Origin: Nocardioides luteus
Lineage (GTDB): Bacteria; Actinomycetota; Actinomycetes; Propionibacteriales; Nocardioidaceae
Length of the DNA stretch: 64,000 nucleotides
Reading direction: 5' to 3'
Assembly (NCBI RefSeq): GCF_014648595.1
Contig: NZ_BMRK01000001.1
Coordinates: forward strand, 1 to 64,000
The notes under the pieces are model-generated. The model was not told where the DNA came from, ran no database searches, and worked only from the letters and a program-made list of their open reading frames with translations. How positions within the stretch are numbered: position 1 is the first letter of the stretch; each line of letters opens with the position of its first letter. The translations under genes were made by a program, and so were the position numbers. Below are positions 41,474 through 50,562 of the stretch, in pieces.

Positions 41474-41632
41474 ATGATTGATGCACGGGCTGACCTGCTA
41501 CGCGACGCTCGGCATCCACGCTGGCGGCGTTGCCGCCCTTCAACAGACGCCCGGTCTGCCCTCAGGGCGGCGCCTTGCCAGCGCGGCGCCGAGCGCCGCT
41601 CGCGACGGCCACCCCGCGCATCAATCATCTAG
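41470..41632. repeat. 163-bp imperfect inverted-repeat element with 15-bp perfect ends (MITE-like)
   Basis: The ends CTAGATGATTGATGC (41470-41484) and GCATCAATCATCTAG (41618-41632) are perfect inverted repeats. The interior arms remain about 70% complementary for roughly 55 further bases, and the centre carries CAGAC/GTCTG. The element fills the gap between the convergent lipid kinase and SMP-30 genes and supplies the kinase stop codon. No clear target duplication or coding capacity is seen. It is either a non-autonomous mobile element or a very large bidirectional terminator. Confidence 0.65.
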
Positions 41633-41639
41633 ATCGGGC

Positions 41640-42533
41640 TCAGGGCCGGCCGGCTCGGGGCACGTCGACCCGGATGGCCAGCAGGCGTGCCGCGGTCTCG
41701 GCCTTGCGGGCCTCCTCGAAGAAGTCCGGCGCCGCGCAGACGAAGAGCGTACGGCCATCGCTGCCGCCCAGCATGCACGCGAACACGCCGCCGCCCGGCT
41801 CGATCTGCTCGAGGATCTCCCCACCCTCGGCGACCCTGACCAGCCGGCCGAAGACCGCGTCGGCGGCCCAGACCGCACCCTCGGCGTCGAGGCAGCAGCC
41901 GTCGGGGGCGAGGACCGCATCGCCCATCGCCTCCGCGAACGCCGTGTGGCTGGTGAGCTCGCCGAACTTCGCCCAGGTGCGCCGGTTGGTCAGCGACCCG
42001 TCCTCGGCGATGTCGAAGGCGCTGATCCGGTTGCCGCACGTCTCGTCGACGATGAGGGTGCCGTCGTCGGTGATCACGCTTCCGTTGGGGAACCACAGGT
42101 CGTCGGCGACCTCGGTCACCGTCCCGTCGGGGTCGACCCGCAGCAGCACCGTCGAGGCGACGTCGGCGCCGGCCATGATGTCGAAGCCGAAGTTGCCGAC
42201 GTACGCCCGGCCCTGCTCGTCCACCACCATGTCGTTGAGGGGCTGGTCGACGTGACCGGAGAGGTCGGCGTGGGTCACCAGCGAACCGTCGGACTCGCGG
42301 CGCAGGATCCGGCGGTCCTTCATCGACACCACCAGGAGGTGGCCGTCGGGCAGCCAGCCCAGCCCCGAGGGCTGTCCCGGGACCTCCGCCTCGACCCGGA
42401 GGTCCGACCCGTCCTCCCGGGCCGAGTAGACCTTGTAGGAGTAGAAGTCCACGAACCAGATCCGGTCCTGGTGCCAGCGGGGGCACTCCAGGTAGTGCAG
42501 GTCCTCCACGACGGTGCTGATCTCTCGGGCCAT
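41640..42533 (-). CDS. SMP-30/gluconolactonase-family protein
   Basis: A 297-residue six-bladed beta-propeller lactonase. HYLECPRWHQDRIWFVDFYS contains the metal-ligand glutamate near residue 14; NDMVVDEQGRAYVGNFGFD and WFPNGSVITDDGTLIVDE supply the other conserved asparagine and aspartate ligands; GCCLDAEGAVWAADA completes the site. It probably hydrolyses a sugar lactone or other cyclic ester. GAGGAG six bases before ATG 42533 is a strong start signal. No sugar catabolic genes are adjacent; galK is 6 kb away. Confidence 0.92.
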   Translation of the reverse strand: MAREISTVVEDLHYLECPRWHQDRIWFVDFYSYKVYSAREDGSDLRVEAEVPGQPSGLGWLPDGHLLVVSMKDRRILRRESDGSLVTHADLSGHVDQPLNDMVVDEQGRAYVGNFGFDIMAGADVASTVLLRVDPDGTVTEVADDLWFPNGSVITDDGTLIVDETCGNRISAFDIAEDGSLTNRRTWAKFGELTSHTAFAEAMGDAVLAPDGCCLDAEGAVWAADAVFGRLVRVAEGGEILEQIEPGGGVFACMLGGSDGRTLFVCAAPDFFEEARKAETAARLLAIRVDVPRAGRP

Positions 42534-42667
42534 GCGGGCTCCTCGGGTCGACGGTGACACAGGTTGCCCGACCCACCATGGCCCCTCGACGCCGCCCAGT
42601 CCGGGATTTCGCGGAGATCCCCGAATATTCGTTCGGCGCACCGAGCGGCTGGGCCTAGCCTCGGACG

Positions 42668-43303
42668 GTGATCTCCGCTTCCGCCGCTCTCGCCGTGGCG
42701 ACCATCGCGCTCGGGATGGTCATCACCCCGGGGCCGAACATGATGTACCTGGTCTCCCGTTCGCTGGTCCAGGGGCGCACCGCGGGCCTGGTCTCGCTCG
42801 CCGGGGTCGTCACCGGCTTCGTGCTCTACGTCCTGGCGACGACGCTCGGTCTGGCGCTGCTGTTCGCGGTCGTCCCGGAGCTCTTCGTGGCGATCAAGAT
42901 CGCCGGCGTGGCGTACCTGCTCTATCTGGCCTGGGGGATGGTGCGCGGCTCCAACCACGCGCTCACCCCCGACGCGGACCTGCCGCGGCACTCGGTCTGG
43001 CGGCTCTACCTCACCGGGCTGGCCACCTGTCTGCTCAACCCGAAGATCGCCCTGATGTACGGCGCGCTGCTCCCGCAGTTCGTCCACCCCGGGAGCGGCC
43101 CGACGAGCCTGCAGCTGATCGAGCTGGGCCTGGTGCAGATCGCGGTCGCGACCGTGGTCAACGCCGGGTGGGTGGTCCTCGCCGGGCGCGCCTCCGCGCT
43201 GCTCCGCCGCAGCCGCCGCGTCGAGCGCGGGGTGCGCTGGACGGCGGGCGGGCTGCTGGCGGGCTTCGCGATGCATCTCGGCTTCACGCGCGCTTCGGCC
43301 TGA
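42668..43303 (+). CDS. LysE/RhtB-family amino-acid exporter
   Basis: A 211-residue membrane protein with about six helices. MVITPGPNMMYLVSRSLVQG is the family signature in the first helix-loop; GVAYLLYLAWGM and CLLNPKIALMYGALLPQF are further hallmarks. It exports amino acids or their derivatives driven by the proton gradient. The GTG start is used. The gene is convergent with the ABC permease with a single base between the stops. Substrate unknown. Confidence 0.92.
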   Translation: MISASAALAVATIALGMVITPGPNMMYLVSRSLVQGRTAGLVSLAGVVTGFVLYVLATTLGLALLFAVVPELFVAIKIAGVAYLLYLAWGMVRGSNHALTPDADLPRHSVWRLYLTGLATCLLNPKIALMYGALLPQFVHPGSGPTSLQLIELGLVQIAVATVVNAGWVVLAGRASALLRRSRRVERGVRWTAGGLLAGFAMHLGFTRASA

Positions 43304-43304
43304 C

Positions 43305-44516
43305 CTACTCCTCCAGCCGCCAGGCCGCCTTGAGCGAGAGCTGGCCGCCGGTCTGGAGCAGAGCCCGGCTGTAGAGCCGCTCGGCCAGACGTACGAGCGC
43401 GACGCCGAAGGCGAGCAGCAGGACGACCGCGACGACCGGCTCCCACCAGGCGGCGGTGCCGTCGACGAGGCGCATCGGCATCAGCACGGCGGAGAGCGGT
43501 GGGATGTAGGAGCCGATCTGCGCGCCGACGCCGTCGAGGTAGAGCGCTCCGAAGAACATCAGCATGAGCAGCATCGTGATCGGCGTGGAGGAGGACTGCA
43601 GGTCCTCGGTGCGCGAGGCGAGCGCGCCGGCGACCGCCCACAGGGTGGAGAGCACCACGAAGCCGATCAGGAAGAAGACCACGAACCAGCCGATCGCGCC
43701 CGAGAGCGCCGGCAGCGCGAAGCTGAAGTCGGTCAGGCTCAGCCCGACCAGGCCGACGGCGACGTAGACGAGCATCTGGGCCACGGCGATGACGGCGTTG
43801 CCGATGATCTTGCCGGCGAGCAGCTGGCGCAGCGGTACGGCGGCCGCGATCATCTCCACGATCCGCGACTGCTTCTCCTCCACGACGCTGTTGGCCAGCG
43901 TCATTCCGAACATGATCGAGGCGAAGTAGAAGACGATCGCGAGCGCGTAACCGACCACCCAGCGGATGGCGCTCAGCTCGCTGTCACCCTCGATCTGGTC
44001 GAGCGTGACCTTCGACCCGGCGGTCAGCTCGGCTGCGGTGGTGCCGGCGGAGTCGGCGTTGGCGGCCAGCACGATCGCCTCGACCGCCTGGCTGACCACG
44101 TCGCGCAGCTCGGAGTCGGCCTCCTCGAGCGTGAGCAGTTCCCAGCCGTCCTTCGTCGAGTGCAGGTACGCGTCGGCCTGCTCCTCCTCGAGCGCATGCC
44201 TGGCGGCGTCGGCGTCGTCGACGGCGACCGGGTCGATGCTCACCTTCGCGTCGATGTCGCCCGCGCGCTCGGCGATGCCCTCGGCCATCGCCCGGGCGGT
44301 GGTGGAGGAGTAGGCGACGTCGTAGGTCTTCTCGCGGCTCTCGCCCCACGCGGTGAAGCCGAGCACGCCGACGATCACCGCGAGCATCACCGCGGTGCCG
44401 ATGAGGGTCGACTTGTCGGTGGCGCGGACGGCGATCTCGCGGCGGGCGACGATCTGCCACACGGGCTGGCTCCTGGGCTGGGTCCTGGGCTGGGTCCTGC
44501 TGCTCGGGGTGCTCAT
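43305..44516 (-). CDS. ABC-2 permease (NatB/YhaP type)
   Basis: A 403-residue permease with the NatB-type layout: one helix near residues 38-56, a large extracytoplasmic domain (about 60-180) rich in acidic residues, then five helices. NSVVEEKQSRIVEMIAAAV is the conserved cytoplasmic motif of these ABC-2 proteins. The N-terminus contains the repeat RTQPRTQPRSQP. Its start overlaps the ATPase stop (ATGA). In family members such systems export sodium, peptides or drugs; adjacency to a two-component system suggests a stress-induced efflux pump. Confidence 0.88.
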   Translation of the reverse strand: MSTPSSRTQPRTQPRSQPVWQIVARREIAVRATDKSTLIGTAVMLAVIVGVLGFTAWGESREKTYDVAYSSTTARAMAEGIAERAGDIDAKVSIDPVAVDDADAARHALEEEQADAYLHSTKDGWELLTLEEADSELRDVVSQAVEAIVLAANADSAGTTAAELTAGSKVTLDQIEGDSELSAIRWVVGYALAIVFYFASIMFGMTLANSVVEEKQSRIVEMIAAAVPLRQLLAGKIIGNAVIAVAQMLVYVAVGLVGLSLTDFSFALPALSGAIGWFVVFFLIGFVVLSTLWAVAGALASRTEDLQSSSTPITMLLMLMFFGALYLDGVGAQIGSYIPPLSAVLMPMRLVDGTAAWWEPVVAVVLLLAFGVALVRLAERLYSRALLQTGGQLSLKAAWRLEE

Positions 44517-45394
44517 GCGGTGACCTCCCGGTAGATCTCGGACAGGCGGGGAACGACGCGGTGGAAGTCGAGCACACTGCCGCGGCTGGTGGCCTCGGCG
44601 AGCAGCTTCTGCTCGGCGCCGGTGGAGACGACCTCGATCTCGGCCTCGGGACCGGAGACGTCGCGGACGTGGAGCCCGGGCAGGTCGCGTACCCAGCCGG
44701 CGTCGCCGTCCAGGACCACCCGGTAGCGCAGCGCTGCCTCGGCGCGCAGCTCGTCACCGGTGCCCTGGGTGACCACGCGACCGCGGGCCATGACCACGAG
44801 GCGGTCGCACAGCCGGTCGACGAGGTCGAGCTGGTGGGAGGAGAAGACGACCGGTACGCCGTCGCGGGCGTGCTCGCGCAGCAGATCGGCCATCGCCTCG
44901 ATGGCCTCGGGGTCGAGACCGGAGAACGGCTCGTCGAGGATGAGCGCGACCGGCGCGGGCACGAGGGCGGCGATGATCTGGACGCGCTGCTGGTTGCCGA
45001 GGGACAGCTTCTCCAGCGGGTCCTTCGCGCGCTCGCCGAGACCGAACCGCTCCAGCAGCGAGGTGATGTCGCGACGGGCGTCGGCGGCGCTCATGCCGCG
45101 CAGCCTGGCCAGGTAGACGAGCTGGTCGAGGATCGGCTGCTTCGGGTAGAGGCCACGCTCCTCGGGCATGTAACCGAACCGGCGCCGGTCCTCCCGGGTG
45201 ACCGCGTGCCCCTCCCAGGAGACCTTGCCGGCGTGTGCCGCCAGCACCCCCATGATCATCCTCATGGTGGTGGTCTTGCCGGCACCGTTGCCGCCCACGA
45301 ACCCGGTGAGCCCACCGGACGGGACCGGGAAGGACACGTCGTCGACGGCGACCTTGTCGCCGAAGCGGCGGGTCAACCCGCTGACCTCGAGCAT
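44513..45394 (-). CDS. ABC transporter ATP-binding protein (NatA type)
   Basis: A 293-residue ATPase. Walker A is GGNGAGKTT (glycine replaces the usual proline before NGAGK), the signature is LSLGNQQRVQI with glutamine pair, Walker B LILDEPFSGLD, H-loop SSHQLDL. A C-terminal domain of about 80 residues follows (REAEAALRYRVVLDG-like region). GAGGAG five bases before ATG is a strong ribosome site. It forms an exporter with the overlapping downstream permease and lies 86 bp after the response-regulator stop. Confidence 0.92.
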   Translation of the reverse strand: MLEVSGLTRRFGDKVAVDDVSFPVPSGGLTGFVGGNGAGKTTTMRMIMGVLAAHAGKVSWEGHAVTREDRRRFGYMPEERGLYPKQPILDQLVYLARLRGMSAADARRDITSLLERFGLGERAKDPLEKLSLGNQQRVQIIAALVPAPVALILDEPFSGLDPEAIEAMADLLREHARDGVPVVFSSHQLDLVDRLCDRLVVMARGRVVTQGTGDELRAEAALRYRVVLDGDAGWVRDLPGLHVRDVSGPEAEIEVVSTGAEQKLLAEATSRGSVLDFHRVVPRLSEIYREVTA

Positions 45395-45480
45395 CGTTAC
45401 TCCTCTGCGTTGGAAACGAACGAGGACAACGCTATTTCAGTGCCGCCGCCGGCGGATCAGTCGCGAGGATGAACCTGGCC

Positions 45481-46152
45481 TCACCCGTTGGTCGGGCCGG
45501 CAGGGAGCAGGCCGTGGCGGTGGATGTAGACCACCGTCTGCACCCGGTCGCGCAGCTGCAGCTTGGCCAGGCAGGCCGAGACGTGGGTCTTCACCGTCGC
45601 CTCGGTGAGATAGAGCCGGCGGGCGATCTCGTTGTTGCTCAGCCCCTCGCCGATCAGCAGCAGGACCTCCCGCTCGCGGGCGGTGAGGAGGCCGAGCTCG
45701 GCGGGCGGCTCCGGGCGCTGCGTCGCAGGCGCCTCGAGGCTGGTCACCCGGCCGATCACGCGCATGGTGACCTCCGGGGCGAGCAGCGCGTGGCCGTCGG
45801 CCGCGGCGCGTACCGCCTCGGCCAGCGAGTCGGGGTCGGCGTTCTTGAGCAGGAAGCCGCTCGCGCCCGCGGAGAGCGCGTCGAAGAGGTAGTCGTCGCG
45901 GTCGAAGGTGGTCAGGATGATCACCTTGGCGTGGCCCTCGGCGACCACGCTGCGCGTCGCCTCGATGCCGTCGGTGCCGGGCATCTGCACGTCCATCAGG
46001 ATCACGTCGGGTCGCAGCTCACGCGCCTTCGCGATCGCGTCGGCGCCGTCGGAGGCCTCACCGACGACCGAGATGTCGTCCTCCATCGAGAGGATGAGAC
46101 GAAATCCCGAGCGCACCAGCTGCTGGTCGTCGGCGAGCAGCACCCGGATCAT
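45481..46152 (-). CDS. NarL/LuxR-family response regulator
   Basis: A 223-residue regulator with intact receiver: acidic pair in [14 protein letters not shown], phosphoacceptor aspartate in [15 protein letters not shown] (about residue 54), lysine in GFLLKNADP. The LuxR HTH is complete: [20 protein letters not shown].., [17 protein letters not shown]. The start overlaps the kinase stop (ATGA). It probably activates the ABC genes that follow 86 bp downstream and perhaps its own operon. Confidence 0.95.
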   Translation of the reverse strand: MIRVLLADDQQLVRSGFRLILSMEDDISVVGEASDGADAIAKARELRPDVILMDVQMPGTDGIEATRSVVAEGHAKVIILTTFDRDDYLFDALSAGASGFLLKNADPDSLAEAVRAAADGHALLAPEVTMRVIGRVTSLEAPATQRPEPPAELGLLTAREREVLLLIGEGLSNNEIARRLYLTEATVKTHVSACLAKLQLRDRVQTVVYIHRHGLLPAGPTNG

Positions 46153-47519
46153 CGCGCCGCTCCCGCCGAGGCCGGGACGGGGGAGTCGAGAGGGAACCGC
46201 ACCCGCACCCGGAACCCCTGCACCGCCCGTGGTCCGATGTCGACCTCGGCCTTCCGCACCGCCGCCCGTTCGCGTACGCCCAGCAGGCCGAGGCCGCTGC
46301 CGGAGGTGCCGTGGCGCGGCCGGCCGTTGTCGGTGATCTCGACCTCGGCGTACGCAGCGGGCGCACCCCGGTCGACGCGGAGCACGACCTGGGCGCGGTC
46401 GGCGGTGGAGTGGCGGCGGACGTTGGCCAGCGCCTCCTGGACGATCCGGTAGACCGAGTGCGCCAGCGCCAGGGAGAGGTCCTCCACCGGGCCGACGGTC
46501 TCGTAGTCCACCCGCAGCCCGCTCGCGCGCACCTCGTCCAGGAGCGCGGGCAGGTCCTCGAGACGCGGCTCGGGACGGCGTACGTCCTGGGCGTCCGTCT
46601 CGTCGACGGCCGGGTCGCGCAGGGTGCCGAGCAGCGAACGCATCTGGGTGACGCCCTCGCGGGCGGAGGCCTCCACGTTGCCGAGCGCCTCGGCGGCCCC
46701 GGTGATGTCGTCGGGACGGCCGCGCTCGAGCAGCTTGCGTCCGGCAGCGGCCTGGACGCCGACGACCGCGACGTGATGGGCGACGACGTCGTGCAGCTCG
46801 CGCGCGATCCGCAGCCGCTCGTCGATGACCGCGCGACGCTGGAGCTGCCCGGACTGGGCGGCGATGGTCGCGGCCTGCTCGGCGAGCTCGGCCCGCTGCC
46901 GCGCACCGCGCCAGGCCACCTGACCGCCGACGATCGCGCCGAAGAAGTACAGGAGGTTGATCAGGGTCGTGAGCAGCACGTAGGCGGCCACCGGGCCAAT
47001 CAGCGGCGAGCCCTCCGCGTCCGCGGTCGACTCGCGGAACTCGTCGATGCCGCTGCCGACCGCGAACTGCCAGGCGATCCAGGCGAACATGAACAGCGTG
47101 ATCGTGCCCATCACGATCACCATGTCGCGCCGGCTCCGCGCCCACGCGGCGCCGGCGAAGAAGGCCACGAAGTAGATGATCTGCATGGGCAGCAGCCCCA
47201 TCACCATGGGCAGCCACACCCCGGTCACGAACATGTGGACGCCGGCCAGGAGCGCGACGGTCAGCGGGAACCGGCGGCGGGGGACGAGCAGCGCGGCGCC
47301 GCTGATCACGGCGGTCCACTCGACCCAGGTCGGAGCGTCGCTGCTGTCGAGCGTGCCGACACCTCGGATCAGCTCGAGGCTCAACAGCGAGGCCACCAGC
47401 ACGAGGGCGCCGATCAGCCAGTCGCCGAGAGTGATCGAGCCCTCCCGCTCCCAGTCGTCGTCGGTCGCGAAGAAGGTCGCCAGCCGGCCGGAGGAGCCGG
47501 TGTCGTCGTGCGCAGTCAC
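46149..47519 (-). CDS. sensor histidine kinase (DesK/LiaS type, HisKA_3)
   Basis: A 456-residue kinase. Several membrane segments (residues about 30-190) make a membrane-embedded sensor without a large external loop. The phosphoacceptor histidine is in [17 protein letters not shown], the N box in [10 protein letters not shown] and the glycine-rich ATP lid in [24 protein letters not shown] coiled-coil-like segment ([20 protein letters not shown]) links sensor and kinase. The GTG start at 47519 is preceded by GGGCGG. It is the first gene of a kinase-regulator-ABC transporter array; REP-like repeats lie just upstream of it. Confidence 0.92.
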   Translation of the reverse strand: MTAHDDTGSSGRLATFFATDDDWEREGSITLGDWLIGALVLVASLLSLELIRGVGTLDSSDAPTWVEWTAVISGAALLVPRRRFPLTVALLAGVHMFVTGVWLPMVMGLLPMQIIYFVAFFAGAAWARSRRDMVIVMGTITLFMFAWIAWQFAVGSGIDEFRESTADAEGSPLIGPVAAYVLLTTLINLLYFFGAIVGGQVAWRGARQRAELAEQAATIAAQSGQLQRRAVIDERLRIARELHDVVAHHVAVVGVQAAAGRKLLERGRPDDITGAAEALGNVEASAREGVTQMRSLLGTLRDPAVDETDAQDVRRPEPRLEDLPALLDEVRASGLRVDYETVGPVEDLSLALAHSVYRIVQEALANVRRHSTADRAQVVLRVDRGAPAAYAEVEITDNGRPRHGTSGSGLGLLGVRERAAVRKAEVDIGPRAVQGFRVRVRFPLDSPVPASAGAAR

Positions 47520-47578
47520 CCGCCCAACCCTAGTTCCCGCGGCGGGCGCAGTCCTCAGTCTCGAGTCGGAGTTCGCCC

Positions 47579-47912
47579 GCTGGTCGAGCCGCCTCCGCTG
47601 GTCGAGCCGCCGCCCCGCTGGTCGAGTCGCCTCCGCTGGTCGAGCCGCCGGAGCCGCTAGGCGGAGGCGTGTCGAGACCAACACAGTCCCCTCGGCGCTC
47701 GATGGGACCGTGTTGGTCTCGACACGCTCGGCCGCGGGCGGCCTCGTGGCTCGACCAGCGAGGGAGCGTTGGTTTCCACACGCTCGGCCGCGGGCGGCCT
47801 CGCGGCTCGACCAGCGAGGGAGCGTTGGTCTCGACACGCTCGGCCGCAGGCGCCCTCGCGGCTCGACCAGCGAGGGACCGTGTTGGTCTCGACACGCTCG
47901 ACCGGCGGGAGG
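47579..47912. repeat. REP-like repeat cluster (GCTGGTCGAG / GGTCTCGACACGCTCG)
   Basis: The 399-bp gap between the kinase and the helicase holds no gene but two repeat series. On the left GCTGGTCGAG recurs at 47579, 47597, 47617 and 47635 (18-20 bp steps). On the right TTGGTCTCGACACGCTCGG-type units recur at 47713, 47769, 47825 and 47883 (56, 56 and 58 bp steps), each ending GGCTCGACCAGC. The two series are inverse complements, so the region can form large hairpins. An AACACAGTCCC / GGGACCGTGTT dyad sits between them. Such repeats are frequent in Nocardioides-type genomes. Confidence 0.85.
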
Positions 47913-47918
47913 AGAACC

Positions 47919-49217
47919 TCAGCGGGCGCCGGCGGCGCGCTGACGCTTGCGGGCGCGCGAGCCGGGACGGCTCTTGCGGTTTCCGGTGCCCTGCCCGGCG
48001 GGGCGGCGCGGGGGCTGGCTGACGACGGGGACGAACGGGCCCGGACGGCTGCGCTCGCCGGGGGCGAGGTCGGCGAGGATCGGGTGCGTGGGGCTGTCGA
48101 TGCGCGTGGTGGTCGGCTTGATCCCGGCGGCGCGCACCAGGCTGCGTACGTCCTTGACCTGGTCGGGCAGCATCAGCGTGACCACGGTGCCGGAGGCGCC
48201 GGCGCGGGCGGTGCGGCCGGAGCGGTGCAGGTAGGCCTTGTGCTCGGCGGGCGGGTCGGCGTGGACGACGAGGGCGACGTCGTCGACGTGGATGCCGCGG
48301 GCGGCGATGTCGGTGGCCACCAGCGTGGTCGCCCGGCCGGAGTGGAAGGCCTCCAGGTTGCGCACGCGGGCGTTCTGGGAGAGGTCGCCGTGGAGCTCGA
48401 CGGCCGGGATGCCGGCGCGGCCGAGCTGGCGGGCGACGCCCTTGGCGCCGTGCTTGGTGCGGGTGAAGACGACGGTGCGGCCGGGGGCGGCGGCGAGGTC
48501 GGCGAGGACCGGGATGCGCTGCTCGCGGGCGGAGAGGTGGAGCACGTGGTGCTCCATCTCGGCGACCGGCGACTGCGCGGAGTCTGCCTCGTGGACGACC
48601 GGCGCGGAGAGGAACTGCTTGACCAGCACGTTGATGCCCTTGTCGAGCGTCGCGCTGAACAGGAGCCGCTGGCTGCCCTTCGGCGTCATCGCCAGCAGGC
48701 GGCGCACGGCGGGCAGGAAGCCGAGGTCGGCCATGTGGTCGGCCTCGTCGAGCACGGTGATCTCGACCGAGGAGAGGTCGGCGTGACGCTGGCCGATGAG
48801 GTCCTCGAGCCGGCCGGGGCAGGCCAGGACGACGTCGGCGCCCTTGCGCAGACCGACGACCTGCGGGTTCTGGCCGACACCGCCGAAGACGGTCTGCACG
48901 CTCAGCCCGGCCTCCGCGGCGAGCGGGCGCAGCGACTCCTCGATCTGGCGGACCAGCTCACGGGTCGGGGCGAGCACGAGCGCCCGCGGCTTGCCGGACT
49001 TCGCCCGGGGACCGCCGGCGAGGCGGGCGACCAGCGGGAGCAGGAAGGCGTACGTCTTGCCCGAACCGGTGCGCCCACGGCCGAGCACGTCGCGGCCGGC
49101 GAGCGAGTCGGGCAGGGTCGCGGCCTGGATCGGGGTGGGTGAGGTGATGCCGTGGTGGTCGAGGACGGCGGTGAGGTCTGCGGGCACGCCGAGCGCACTG
49201 AAGCTCTGCTGAGACAA
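47919..49217 (-). CDS. DEAD-box RNA helicase
   Basis: A 432-residue ATP-dependent RNA helicase of the RhlE/DeaD group. Motifs in order: Q motif GITSPTPIQAATLP, motif I GRTGSGKTYA, Ia APTRELVRQ, II VLDEADHM (DEAD), III FSATLD, V VATDIAARGIHV and VI HRSGRTARAG. The C-terminal 40 residues are basic (GNRKSRPGSRARKRQRAAG), likely an RNA-binding tail. The TTG start is uncertain: no ribosome site is visible. The 151 bp upstream are AT-richer and could be a structured leader, as in cold-inducible helicases. It acts alone here. Confidence 0.93.
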   Translation of the reverse strand: MSQQSFSALGVPADLTAVLDHHGITSPTPIQAATLPDSLAGRDVLGRGRTGSGKTYAFLLPLVARLAGGPRAKSGKPRALVLAPTRELVRQIEESLRPLAAEAGLSVQTVFGGVGQNPQVVGLRKGADVVLACPGRLEDLIGQRHADLSSVEITVLDEADHMADLGFLPAVRRLLAMTPKGSQRLLFSATLDKGINVLVKQFLSAPVVHEADSAQSPVAEMEHHVLHLSAREQRIPVLADLAAAPGRTVVFTRTKHGAKGVARQLGRAGIPAVELHGDLSQNARVRNLEAFHSGRATTLVATDIAARGIHVDDVALVVHADPPAEHKAYLHRSGRTARAGASGTVVTLMLPDQVKDVRSLVRAAGIKPTTTRIDSPTHPILADLAPGERSRPGPFVPVVSQPPRRPAGQGTGNRKSRPGSRARKRQRAAGAR

Positions 49218-49368
49218 GGAGTCAACTTTTCAAGCGAGGTGTCTCGCCATAGATGAAAGTTGCTATCGAGTGCGGCCGGGGGCAAGACCGGAACGGGCCG
49301 CTGATGCAAGAGATACTACCGGTAGGTGACCCGTCCACCAGAATCGCGGACCGGGTGATGTCGGTCTC

Positions 49369-50523
49369 CTAGGCCGTCGGGTCGACCAGGATCTTCGCGT
49401 GCGTCTCCGGGTCGGCGAGGTCGGCGAAGGCCTGCGCGACGCCGTCGAGCCCGACGGTGCCGGTGTGCAGCGGCGAGGGATCGACCTTCCCGCCGGCGAT
49501 CATCTCGAGGGTGCGCGCGAACTCGGCCGGGTCGTAGCCGAAGACGAAGCGCAGGTCGATCTCCTTGTGGATCGCGATCGCCGGCCGGATCGTGTCCGGC
49601 TGCATGCAGACACCGACGACCACGACCCGGGTGTGCAGCGGGGCTGCCGTCATGATCTGCTCGAGCATCCCCGGCACCCCGACACACTCGAAGACGACCG
49701 GACCGCTCGGCGACCCGCCGAGCCGGTCGGCGTTGAGCAGGACGGTCTCCCAGGGGAGCAGCGGGATGCGGCGGACGACCTTCATCGCGTCGATGCCGAA
49801 GCCGAGGTAGTCGGTCAGCGACGTCACCGGGCCCTTCTGGTCATAGGCGTCCCACGGCGAGGACACCCGGGGGTCGACGACCACGTCGGCCCCGCACCGC
49901 GCCGCCAGCGCGCGCCGCGCGGGGGAGAGGTCGGAGGCGACGACGGTCTTCACGCCCTGCGCCTTGAGCATGAGGATGACCGCGAGCCCGATCGGGCCGC
50001 AGCCGATGACCACGGCCGGGCGGCGAGCGGAGACGCCGCCGCGGCGTACGGCGTGGAAGGCGACCGCGAGCGGCTCGGTGAACGCGGCTCGGTCCGGGTC
50101 GACGTCGTCGGGCACGGGGAAGGTGAACGACTCCTGGACGACGGTGTACTCCGCGAAGCCGCCGGGGGAGTCGACGTCGAAGCCGACCATGTGCACCGCC
50201 CCGTCCGTACGCAGCACCGGCAGCGCCGTGACCGAGGTGCCCGGCGCCCATCGACCGCGCGTGCCGGGGCCGTAGGAGACGACCGATCCGAGGATCTCGT
50301 GTCCCAGGACGATCTCCTGGTCGGGGCGCATCGCGGTGGTGTAGCCGATCTCGGTGACCACCTCGTTGAGCTCTTCGCTGTGCTCGCGCACGTGCAGGTC
50401 GGAGCCGCAGATGCCGGCGCGCTGCACCTTGATCAGCAGCTGGCCCGGCCCGGGCTTCGGCCGAGGCACCGACCGCACCGAGAGCTCGCCCTTGTGGACC
50501 ACTACTGCGCGCATCTGAGTCAT
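49369..50523 (-). CDS. zinc-binding alcohol dehydrogenase-like protein lacking the structural zinc site
   Basis: A 384-residue medium-chain dehydrogenase. The catalytic site is kept: AGICGSDLHVREH and GHEILGSVVSYG, with E in FTEPLAVAFHA. The structural zinc cysteines expected around residues 95-115 are absent; the segment reads SVTALPVLRTDGAVHMVGF. The Rossmann motif is VVIGCGPIGLAVILMLKAQG. It belongs to the threonine-dehydrogenase-like branch. It is orphaned between the helicase and a membrane protein, both on the same strand. Substrate unknown. Confidence 0.9.
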   Translation of the reverse strand: MTQMRAVVVHKGELSVRSVPRPKPGPGQLLIKVQRAGICGSDLHVREHSEELNEVVTEIGYTTAMRPDQEIVLGHEILGSVVSYGPGTRGRWAPGTSVTALPVLRTDGAVHMVGFDVDSPGGFAEYTVVQESFTFPVPDDVDPDRAAFTEPLAVAFHAVRRGGVSARRPAVVIGCGPIGLAVILMLKAQGVKTVVASDLSPARRALAARCGADVVVDPRVSSPWDAYDQKGPVTSLTDYLGFGIDAMKVVRRIPLLPWETVLLNADRLGGSPSGPVVFECVGVPGMLEQIMTAAPLHTRVVVVGVCMQPDTIRPAIAIHKEIDLRFVFGYDPAEFARTLEMIAGGKVDPSPLHTGTVGLDGVAQAFADLADPETHAKILVDPTA

Positions 50524-50562
50524 CGCGCAGACGCTATCTCACCGATCGACCCATCGGCCGAT

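Noticed and set aside
41478-42557. Forward 359-codon frame over the inverted repeat and SMP-30 gene
   Set aside because: It is antisense to the clear SMP-30 gene and low-complexity; the inverted-repeat element encodes nothing recognisable.
47579-47912. Possible CRISPR array
   Set aside because: Units are 18-20 and 56-58 bp with no constant repeat plus unique spacer pattern, the two series are inverse complements, and no cas gene is near.
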